Assembly (NCBI RefSeq): GCF_037991315.1
Contig: NZ_CP150300.1
Coordinates: 3,906,001 to 3,970,000 of the forward strand
DNA length: 64,000 nt
Origin: Paenibacillus sp. FSL H8-0079
GTDB lineage: Bacteria; Bacillota; Bacilli; Paenibacillales; Paenibacillaceae
Direction: 5' to 3'
In this document: in pieces, positions 37,204 through 43,972 of the stretch
Position numbering within the stretch: the stretch's first letter is position 1
How the letters are laid out: each line of letters starts with the position of its first letter
Program-made: the position numbers and the translations under genes
Notes under the pieces: model-generated
Seen by the model: the letters and a program-made list of their open reading frames with translations, nothing else
What the model was told of the DNA's origin: nothing
Databases searched by the model: none

Positions 37204-37232
37204 ATCATAGTACATCTGAACTACATTTGCAA
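37204..37232 (-). promoter_or_regulatory. Sigma-A promoter of PTS-1
   Basis: TTGCAA, 17 bases, TATGAT on the minus strand, upstream of both RATs. Confidence 0.7.
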
Positions 37233-37279
37233 CACTTATTTTTATGATATTACATATTAAATCCCCGCTGCTGAAAATG

Positions 37280-37313
37280 AAAAAAAGACAACTCCGAAAA
37301 CATCGAAGTTGTC
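37280..37313 (-). terminator. Intrinsic terminator of PTS-2
   Basis: An 11-pair stem (37287-37297 with 37303-37313, one G-T pair) is followed by seven T residues on the minus strand. It separates PTS-2 from the PTS-1 promoter. Confidence 0.85.
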
Positions 37314-37361
37314 CCTGTATTACATTCTATTTTCATATATGATTGCGCAACTGATCTAGAA

Positions 37362-39302
37362 TTAACCGATAACTGTAATCAATTTATCCTTCTCTTGCAC
37401 TTTACGATCTGTTGTAGCAACCACGTCCAAATAATCAGCCGTGTTGGTTACAATAATCGGTGTTACGGTCTCATATCCCGCCTCAATAATAGCCTGCAGA
37501 TCGAATTCAACGATCAAGTCACCCACGCTCACACGATCTCCGTCTTTCACATGTGCAGTGAAATGCTGACCTTTGAGCTGTACCGTATCCTGACCGATGT
37601 GGATCAGAATCTCTACACCTTGATCATCTACAAGACCAATGGCATGTTTGGTACGGTAAATCGTCTGTACGACACCATTAATCGGAGACACGACTCTTCC
37701 ACTGGTTGGACGAATAGCAATACCTTTACCCATATGTTCACCAGCAAATGTAGCATCATTAATTTCTTGCAGAGGAACCACATCACCCGTCATCGGGCTG
37801 GAAATTTCATAACGATTATTTGGATTAGGCTCAACTGCAGCCTTCTCTTCTTTTACCGGCTCTGGAGTCTGTTTGGCAGCTTCCGGATTAGCAGGATCTT
37901 TGAATCCTACAAAATACACGAGAACAAAGCTTAGTACAAAAGCAATAACTGTAGCAATCATAGCCATCCAGAATTCATAGTTAATTCCTGCTGTTGGACT
38001 AATTAGCGCTGGAACACCGAAGATACCTGAAGCAAACACAAACATTTTGGAACCTGCGAATCCAATAATACCACCAGCTACTGCAGAAGAAATACAACTC
38101 ATAATAAATGGCTTTTTCAGGGGCAATGTAAGACCATAAATAGCAGGCTCAGTTACACCGAAGATCCCGGACACAAAGGCAGGAACACCCAGTGATTTGA
38201 GTTTGGTATTTTTCGTTTTAAGCATAACTCCAAGAACAGCACCAATCTGAGCAAAGGAAGCAGCAAACATCATAGCCAGAATCGGATCTGCTTTCAGTGT
38301 GGACAGATTGAGCAGCATGATTGGCACGATACCCCAGTGTAATCCGAAGATAACCAATACTTGCCACAATCCACCAACAACAATACCTGTCACCAATGGA
38401 CTCAAGTCATAGATGCCCGATACGCCTGCACCTATCAGCTGACTTGCCCATGTCGCGATTGGACCAATCAAAAGGAATGTTACTGGAACAACAATTAGAA
38501 TCGTAAAGAATGGCGTAAGGAACGTTCTTACAACAGACGGAATGATCTTTTTGAAGAACGCTTCCACTTTTGCTCCAAAATAAGCAGCAACAATAATCGG
38601 AATTACGGATGAGGAATAGCTCATCAAAATAACGGGAATACCCAGGAACGTGATATGAATCGGCGATTCAAACAATGTGCCTGCAAATAACGTATACAAC
38701 GGTTCTCCACCGCTAAGACCGGATAAGGTCGGATATACAAGTGATGCTCCGATAGCCATCCCGAGGAATGGAGATCCACCGAATTTTTTCATTGCTGTGT
38801 AACCCAGGAAGATTGGGAAGAAGTAGAATAGACAGTCACCTGCAGCATTCAACAATTGATATGTTCCTGAAGCCGGGTCCAGCCATTCGAGAGAAGTAAA
38901 CATGGACAGGAAACCTTTGATCATCCCTGTTGCAGCTAGCAAGCCGAGAATTGGTGTAAATACACCTGAGATCAAGTCGATAAACCGACCCAGAAGACTT
39001 TCTTTTTTACCGGAAGATTCAGAATCATCATCATTTGAGACTGGTTCATCTGCATTCATATTACCAACTTGTAGCAAGGCTTTATACACATCAGACACTT
39101 CGTTACCCACGACAACCTGATATTGTCCCCCGCTTTGCATTACCGTTATGACTCCGGGCAGATTTTTGAGATCGTCTGTTTTGGCATTACTGTCATTTTT
39201 TAATTTGAAACGAAGTCTCGTCGCGCAGTGTACCACGCTGTTAATGTTCTGTTTACCACCAACTCCAGACAGAATGTCTTTAGCTAATTGTTCGTGTTTC
39301 AT
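37362..39302 (-). CDS. bglP: Beta-glucoside PTS transporter EIIBCA, PTS-2 (locus A)
   Basis: The 646-residue product starts at ATG 39302 (MKHEQLAKDILSGVGGKQNINSVVHCATRLRF). EIIB uses Cys26. EIIC and EIIA follow as in PTS-1, with LIHIGQDTVQLKG at the EIIA histidine. The two proteins align over their whole length with long identical blocks, for example LGIPVILMSYS and FGVTEPAIYGLTLPLKKPFIMSCI. No glycosidase follows before its terminator, so it probably relies on the GH1 of the PTS-1 operon or others. It is transcribed after licT-A, with its own RAT. Confidence 0.93.
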   Translation of the reverse strand: MKHEQLAKDILSGVGGKQNINSVVHCATRLRFKLKNDSNAKTDDLKNLPGVITVMQSGGQYQVVVGNEVSDVYKALLQVGNMNADEPVSNDDDSESSGKKESLLGRFIDLISGVFTPILGLLAATGMIKGFLSMFTSLEWLDPASGTYQLLNAAGDCLFYFFPIFLGYTAMKKFGGSPFLGMAIGASLVYPTLSGLSGGEPLYTLFAGTLFESPIHITFLGIPVILMSYSSSVIPIIVAAYFGAKVEAFFKKIIPSVVRTFLTPFFTILIVVPVTFLLIGPIATWASQLIGAGVSGIYDLSPLVTGIVVGGLWQVLVIFGLHWGIVPIMLLNLSTLKADPILAMMFAASFAQIGAVLGVMLKTKNTKLKSLGVPAFVSGIFGVTEPAIYGLTLPLKKPFIMSCISSAVAGGIIGFAGSKMFVFASGIFGVPALISPTAGINYEFWMAMIATVIAFVLSFVLVYFVGFKDPANPEAAKQTPEPVKEEKAAVEPNPNNRYEISSPMTGDVVPLQEINDATFAGEHMGKGIAIRPTSGRVVSPINGVVQTIYRTKHAIGLVDDQGVEILIHIGQDTVQLKGQHFTAHVKDGDRVSVGDLIVEFDLQAIIEAGYETVTPIIVTNTADYLDVVATTDRKVQEKDKLITVIG

Positions 39303-39359
39303 GAAGTTATTTTCTTCCTTTCTGATTAAACACGGATTCGAAGCATATTGGAGAGAATA

Positions 39360-39434
39360 AAAAAAACCTGAACATCTGAATGTACGGAACATCCGGTTAA
39401 CGGTATGTTCTGTCATTCAATCGTTCAGGTTTTG
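39360..39434 (-). terminator. Intrinsic terminator in the PTS-2 leader
   Basis: Arms GTTCAGGTTTT (39423-39434 side) and AAAACCTGAAC (about 39362-39372) form the stem. An unbroken A/T run lies beyond the 3' arm, and the stem overlaps the RAT. Confidence 0.82.
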
Positions 39435-39452
39435 CCCTAGTGGTTGCAACCC
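39428..39452 (-). promoter_or_regulatory. RAT of PTS-2 (short)
   Basis: This 25-base RAT begins GGGTTGCAACC and ends GGGCAAAACC on the minus strand. It is shorter than the usual 29 and closely resembles the proximal PTS-1 RAT. Confidence 0.75.
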
Positions 39453-39471
39453 TGCAAGCTGATCTATGGGA

Positions 39472-40311
39472 TTATTCAGAAGTTGCATTCACAACTCTCT
39501 CAATATGAATCGTTAAGTACATCATTTCTTCGTCAGTAAGTTGATACGTGTAGTTGCTTTCAATGAATTTCTTGATTTTCTCCGAGCACTTGTGTGCTGC
39601 TGGATACTTCTTCTGAATCATCAGGAACAATTCATCATCGTTGTTGCTCTTGTAATGTTTTCCCTTCACCAAACGTTGAGCGAAAAACTTCAAATGCGTC
39701 ACAAAACGATAGAATGTCAGTGAGTTCTCATCAAAATCAATCTTGAAATGATACTTGATGATCGTCAAGATTTCCTGCATGACCTGCGTCATACTCTTGA
39801 TGTTAGGCATTTCCTCATTCAAAGCTGCATTCACAAAGTGAAGTGCCATAAAACCGGCTTCGTCCTCGGGCAAGATCACACCAAACTGATCACAGATCAT
39901 ATTGAGCGCTTCCATTCCGACTTCGTATTCCTCTTTGTATAACTGCTTTGTCTCCCAGATTAAACCGTTGCGTATGGGCAGATTCTTGCGATATCGCTCA
40001 ATGGCAAAGTGAATATGATCTGTGAGATGTAAGTAAATGCTCTCATTCAATTTCTTGCCAAGTTTTAATTTGGCATAAGCGATGATTTCCTCGGATACTT
40101 TCATGTATTCCAGAGGAATGCTTGAGATTAATGCCTTGAAGTTTTCCTGAATATCTTCATTCTGTAAAGTAAATATCTTGTCGATATGCTGCTCGGAAAC
40201 CATATCACCCGCCCGCTTCTGATAAGCAATCCCCCGGCCAATGATAATAACTTCCTGCTCGTCATTCATTGCAACTACAGCATTATTGTTCAGCACCTTC
40301 TCGATTTTCAC
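39472..40311 (-). CDS. licT: BglG/LicT family transcription antiterminator, locus A
   Basis: The 279-residue product starts at GTG 40311 (VKIEKVLNNNAVVAMN) with GGAG seven bases upstream; the longer upstream frame covers the RAT and terminator. The N-terminal CAT RNA-binding domain (about 1-56, IIIGRGIAYQKRAGD) is followed by PRD1 (DHIHFAIERY, conserved His) and PRD2 (FYRFVTHLKFFAQRL, MMYLTIHIERV). Phosphorylation of the PRD histidines by HPr and the PTS EII would switch RNA binding. It should bind the locus A RATs. Confidence 0.93.
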   Translation of the reverse strand: MKIEKVLNNNAVVAMNDEQEVIIIGRGIAYQKRAGDMVSEQHIDKIFTLQNEDIQENFKALISSIPLEYMKVSEEIIAYAKLKLGKKLNESIYLHLTDHIHFAIERYRKNLPIRNGLIWETKQLYKEEYEVGMEALNMICDQFGVILPEDEAGFMALHFVNAALNEEMPNIKSMTQVMQEILTIIKYHFKIDFDENSLTFYRFVTHLKFFAQRLVKGKHYKSNNDDELFLMIQKKYPAAHKCSEKIKKFIESNYTYQLTDEEMMYLTIHIERVVNATSE

Positions 40312-40331
40312 TTTATCACTCCAATATACAG

Positions 40332-40372
40332 AAAAAGACAAACCAATCCCTTTTCCCAAGGTATACGGCTTT
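40332..40372 (-). terminator. Terminator in the licT-A leader
   Basis: The minus strand pairs CAAA-CC with GGTTTG around an inner CC/GG hairpin and ends in TCTTTTTC. The 5' side overlaps the RAT. Confidence 0.55.
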
Positions 40373-40395
40373 GCCTGATTCAACAGTTACAACCC
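40367..40395 (-). promoter_or_regulatory. RAT of licT-A
   Basis: This 29-base RAT begins GGGTTGTAACTG and ends CAGGCAAAGCC on the minus strand, implying autoregulation by antitermination. Confidence 0.8.
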
Positions 40396-40402
40396 GATAT
40401 GT

Positions 40403-40447
40403 TGTACGCGCTTCCCTCATAATATTACAAAATTCTACACAGTGCAA
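40403..40447 (-). promoter_or_regulatory. Promoter and cre-like box of licT-A
   Basis: TTGCAC, 17 bases, TATTAT (40419-40447, minus). A cre-like sequence TGTACGCGCTTCCC (40403-40416, plus-strand reading) matches 11 of 14 positions at the predicted start. It has the same geometry as at PTS-1. Confidence 0.6.
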
Positions 40448-40535
40448 CAAAAAGTTAATATTGAATTAGCATGACTCCCGATCTAGGTAAATATACTCAC
40501 AGGAGTGAGCAAAACAAGAATTATTTTACAGGGAT

Positions 40536-40841
40536 TCATGATTTATTGTTTTTGCTGTCTTTCTCCAGTTCCGCTTCAATTCTTCGGTTATTAATATCCA
40601 TTTCTTCTGAACTCAAACGATCGACATCTTTAAATTGCTTATCCATCTCGTACTCTTTCGCCTCACCTGTATTCATTAGCCCCAAATGATTTTTGATGTC
40701 CCGGATATCTTCACGCATATGCATCGTCTGACGGTAATGATCTATCACAAGTGCGAAAACAATGCTCCCAGCTATAATCGGACCGAATGGGATCAGATAA
40801 CATAATACAAGTCCTATGAGCAAAAATATAATAAAATACAT
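40536..40841 (-). CDS. Small membrane protein of unknown function
   Basis: The 101-residue product starts at ATG 40841, eight bases after AGAGGGG. Two hydrophobic helices (about 1-18 and 20-36, MYFIIFLLIGLVLCYLIPFGPIIAGSIVFALVI) precede a long charged tail rich in Asp, Glu and Lys that may be helical. I cannot assign a family or function. It follows the P-loop gene in the same direction. Confidence 0.65.
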   Translation of the reverse strand: MYFIIFLLIGLVLCYLIPFGPIIAGSIVFALVIDHYRQTMHMREDIRDIKNHLGLMNTGEAKEYEMDKQFKDVDRLSSEEMDINNRRIEAELEKDSKNNKS

Positions 40842-40876
40842 GTGCAGTGCCCCTCTCATATAAAGTAACTAATCTG

Positions 40877-41458
40877 CTAAGTTAGACGTTTTTCAGATTG
40901 CAAATTAAAGCGTTCCTGGATTAACTGTGCCACTTCAGCCGGGCTCTTGTGCGTGTTATCAATCCTTATGTAGTGCTCATGCGTGATTTCTCCTGGTTCC
41001 GAGTTCAATCGATATTTCTTCATCGTATCAAGTAACTCTCGCTCAGACCACGAGATGTCACGCTTGGTTGGCTTATGCAGCAGGCGATGTGGGCTCTTGT
41101 TACGCTCCAATCTTTCCGATGTATCCGCCTCCAGTTCCACATAACAGACCTGACCTCCATGAGATGTAAACAATTCACTGATTTGACGAATGTACTCTCC
41201 GTCTTGCTCCAGATCAAACGCCCATACAAATGTGAAAATCAGACCCGGCAGGTCACTCTTCGCCACTTCTTCAAAAATCTCCTGACGGAACAGATTCACC
41301 AGTCTTTTGCCTTGTGGTGTACCATAACTAAAATAAGGAGACACCAGTTCAATGGTCATATGGTTATGAAACAATTTTAGATTCGTTATCTTCTCCAGTT
41401 CTTGTCCAACTGTCATTTTGCCCACTGCCTGCGGACCAAAAATAATCACAAATTTCAT
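40877..41458 (-). CDS. P-loop NTPase, AAA_33/kinase-like
   Basis: This 193-residue protein begins MKFVIIFGPQAVGKMTVGQELEK, a Walker A motif followed by an HNHMTIELVSPYF segment. The layout is that of small adenylate- or shikimate-kinase-like P-loop proteins. A conserved Arg-rich lid region (SERLERNKSPHRLLHKPTKRDI) is present. The phosphoryl acceptor is unknown. AGGAGTG precedes the ATG, and a terminator precedes its promoter region. Confidence 0.75.
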   Translation of the reverse strand: MKFVIIFGPQAVGKMTVGQELEKITNLKLFHNHMTIELVSPYFSYGTPQGKRLVNLFRQEIFEEVAKSDLPGLIFTFVWAFDLEQDGEYIRQISELFTSHGGQVCYVELEADTSERLERNKSPHRLLHKPTKRDISWSERELLDTMKKYRLNSEPGEITHEHYIRIDNTHKSPAEVAQLIQERFNLQSEKRLT

Positions 41459-41542
41459 TTGATCACTCCTGACAAGGTAGTATTCATTCCATTAATTCAA
41501 TTTTATGGACATTAAACTCTATGATACCTTCTTTAGGGCAAA

Positions 41543-41596
41543 TAAAAAAGAGGTTTCAAGTGATTCCCTCAACGTTTGAGGGCTTGAAATCTCTTA
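41543..41596 (-). terminator. Intrinsic terminator of the acyltransferase gene
   Basis: A long stem AAGAGATTTCAAG.../CTTGAAACCTCTT with an inner CCTCAA/TTGAGG hairpin is followed by a T run on the minus strand. Confidence 0.85.
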
Positions 41597-41624
41597 TCTT
41601 AAATTGCATATGTTTATTTTAACT

Positions 41625-42713
41625 TTAACGTCCGATCAGTATCCATCCCCACTTCATCCGGCGCAATCCCATCGCGCACATCCATGAAATCAGGAGCGCC
41701 ACAACATAAGATAGAATGATGCCCACGCTGAAGTGCCGAGCCAGGTCATCTGTGAATTCGCGTCTCCAGAAGAGCAGTACGAGTGGATGCATTAAAAATA
41801 CACCGAACGCAACGGTACCCAAAGAGTCCAGAACACGTGTAGCTTTACGAACCTCGGTATGTTTTCCAGTGCCGATTCGTTCACTGAAGATCAGCAGAAG
41901 CAAGCAGGCTGACAGAGTAAACAGATTTCGGAACAGAAACAGCACGGTATAGGTTACCATCGGGAATGCAGCGAAAGTGGTTTTGATATAAGCATTACCA
42001 TATATAAAAATGGCACCTCCGCTCAACAATGTAGCTATAAGCACATAACGGTGTGTATACAGTTTCTTCAAAGCCCATTCAAAGTTTAACCCAATCCATG
42101 CACCAAATCCGATCACGATCAAATAGCTAGGTAGCAAACTGCCTGTTCGTTCGAAGTGAAACTGCAAATGTAGTGCATAGAATAGGGCCTGAGCAGCAAT
42201 AAAGTATAATGGCAAGTAACGTTTAAACAGACGATGGCGTGTAAGTGACAGAAGCCATGGAAACACGATATAAAACTGAAGAATAATCAGAAAAAAGTAC
42301 AAGTGTGTATGAGCAGTTCCCAACACTAATTGTTTGGCAAATTGAACACCATGGGTCAAAGGTTCTTTGCCCGCAAGCAGCTGTTTAATGGCAAAATAGA
42401 TAAGGGACCACACCACATAGGGTACAAATACATTAAATAAACGCTTCTTATAAAAAGCGATCATCCAACCCTTCTCATTCACCTTGGAGCTGTAGTTATA
42501 GAACAAGACCAAGGATGACAGGAACAGAAACGCTGGAACGGCAAATTGCAAAAACGTGTTCCAGAAGTAATACACATCATGATCTAACGTGTTCTTGGGG
42601 TAATGCGCAACTGCTGTTGAAGTAGCATGGATGGCTACAACTGCCATAATCGCAAAAGCACGATAGAGATCCAGATACTCAATACGCCGGGGCCGATTAA
42701 CCGGTTGATTCAT
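41625..42713 (-). CDS. Acyltransferase 3 family membrane protein
   Basis: The 362-residue protein has about ten transmembrane segments. It opens with RRIEYLDLYRAFAIMAVVAIHATS, where His26 is the conserved catalytic-type residue of the acyltransferase 3 family (OafA/WecH). Such enzymes O-acylate cell-surface sugars. The target polymer is unknown. GAGG lies about eight bases upstream of the ATG, and a strong terminator follows. Confidence 0.88.
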   Translation of the reverse strand: MNQPVNRPRRIEYLDLYRAFAIMAVVAIHATSTAVAHYPKNTLDHDVYYFWNTFLQFAVPAFLFLSSLVLFYNYSSKVNEKGWMIAFYKKRLFNVFVPYVVWSLIYFAIKQLLAGKEPLTHGVQFAKQLVLGTAHTHLYFFLIILQFYIVFPWLLSLTRHRLFKRYLPLYFIAAQALFYALHLQFHFERTGSLLPSYLIVIGFGAWIGLNFEWALKKLYTHRYVLIATLLSGGAIFIYGNAYIKTTFAAFPMVTYTVLFLFRNLFTLSACLLLLIFSERIGTGKHTEVRKATRVLDSLGTVAFGVFLMHPLVLLFWRREFTDDLARHFSVGIILSYVVALLISWMCAMGLRRMKWGWILIGR

Positions 42714-42852
42714 ACAGATAACCTCACTTGTGCCTGATATGGGATGATAGTTTCCGGCCGCAATCCAGATTCTAGCTTCATTTTAATCAGCACGCGAGGG
42801 TAATACAATCATAATCTATATTATTTTCGTTATATTACATCATTATTCTGCA

Positions 42853-43386
42853 TTATTCGACATTCTCTATCCAGAATCGTTCAATAACGTTACCATTGGA
42901 TTCTACATAGTCTACATCCCGAATGCCACCATTACGAAGGATAACCCTTCTGGAAGGCTCATTCATCGCGTCGCATACGACTAATACTTTGGTGATTCCA
43001 AGCTCTCTTGTTTTCTCCAACGACAACCTGAGAATGTCGGAACCATAGCCATTGTTCCGCTCCCCCGGACGAATGCCATAACCGATATGCCCTCCGCTAT
43101 TGTATAGTCTATCATTAAGCTCATGCCTTATATTCACGGCACCCACGATTTGTTGACTCTCCGTGACCAGCCAGTATGTACTGTCTTTGACCCAGCTTTC
43201 CGGGATGTCGATGCCTTGTTCATTGCGCTGTAAAAAGGCCAACATCTCATCAAACGCATAAGGATCTTTGGAAATGACCCAAGGTACCATCAATTCTCCA
43301 CTTCTGACCCAGTCTTCATAAAATGCCAAATACGCATCCTTATATGCTCGTGATGGTTTAATTAATCTAACGTGTTCTTTCCCCAT
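42853..43386 (-). CDS. GNAT family N-acetyltransferase
   Basis: The 177-residue product from ATG 43386 (MGKEHVRLIKPSRAYKDAYLAFYEDW, GGGAGG upstream) has the acetyl-CoA block GGHIGYGIRPGERNNGYGSDILRLSLEKTRELGITKVLVVCD and a late ERFW motif. It resembles the COG3981-type acetyltransferases. Its start lies inside the end of the immunity-like gene (20-base overlap), so the two are co-translated. Confidence 0.85.
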   Translation of the reverse strand: MGKEHVRLIKPSRAYKDAYLAFYEDWVRSGELMVPWVISKDPYAFDEMLAFLQRNEQGIDIPESWVKDSTYWLVTESQQIVGAVNIRHELNDRLYNSGGHIGYGIRPGERNNGYGSDILRLSLEKTRELGITKVLVVCDAMNEPSRRVILRNGGIRDVDYVESNGNVIERFWIENVE

Positions 43387-43843
43387 TGTCCGTATTTCCT
43401 CCCAACAGATTTTGATATTGCCACGTTCTCTCCTCCAGCACACGCCGCTCTTGATCTTCGATTGGGCAGTCATAAAAGATAGCTTTCACTGCGTACGTTG
43501 CAGCATGTACCGCATGCTCCTTCACATGAGCAGTTGCAGCTACGTGTCCCGCCGCACGAGATGCAGCAGAGGCAGCCGGATTGTCCGATTCTCGTGCCGC
43601 AGCATGAGCTGCAAAAGCCGCCTTTCGAGCATCAACCATGGCAATCTCTCCACGAATCCAACCTCGTCCTGCAGCAATGGCATCAAGGGCGCGGAGATCC
43701 TCCGACTGCTGTGCCTCAAATACATGCAAGACACGTTCCGCACACTCCGCAGCCCAACAGGCCAATGTATGGTGATCCTGTTGCTTAGCCAGACCCTCTA
43801 TTTCACGGCGCAAAGGTGCATCTTTGAATGCAGGTTTTGCCAT
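43367..43843 (-). CDS. Putative immunity-protein-like small protein
   Basis: The 158-residue product from ATG 43843 (GGAG seven bases upstream) is alanine- and histidine-rich and probably all-helical. It reads HTLACWAAECAERVLHVFEAQQSEDLRALDAIAAGRGWIRGEIAMVDARKAAFAAHAAARES then AAGHVAATAHVKEHAVHAATYAVKAI. That pattern matches proteins annotated as putative immunity protein. No toxin gene is nearby. It is followed by a GNAT gene that overlaps it by 20 bases. Confidence 0.65.
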   Translation of the reverse strand: MAKPAFKDAPLRREIEGLAKQQDHHTLACWAAECAERVLHVFEAQQSEDLRALDAIAAGRGWIRGEIAMVDARKAAFAAHAAARESDNPAASAASRAAGHVAATAHVKEHAVHAATYAVKAIFYDCPIEDQERRVLEERTWQYQNLLGGNTDNGERTR

Positions 43844-43911
43844 GGTCATGCTCCTTTCGTAGTTCACATTTCATTATTCAAAAACTACAAATTCACCCTG
43901 AGACAAGTTCG

Positions 43912-43939
43912 AAAAAGGACCTGCGTGTGTGCAGATCCT
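43912..43939 (-). terminator. Intrinsic terminator of the rhamnosidase gene
   Basis: The stem AGGATCTGC/GCAGGTCCT with a six-base loop is followed by T residues on the minus strand. Confidence 0.85.
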
Positions 43940-43972
43940 CTTCAAGTGAACATCTTACCGCTTATTCTATTA

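Noticed and set aside
40877..43843. Idea that the kinase-like, acyltransferase, GNAT and immunity-like genes form a defence island
   Set aside because: Each has its own spacing and terminators, there is no nuclease, toxin or mobile-element gene, and composition does not differ visibly from the neighbours.
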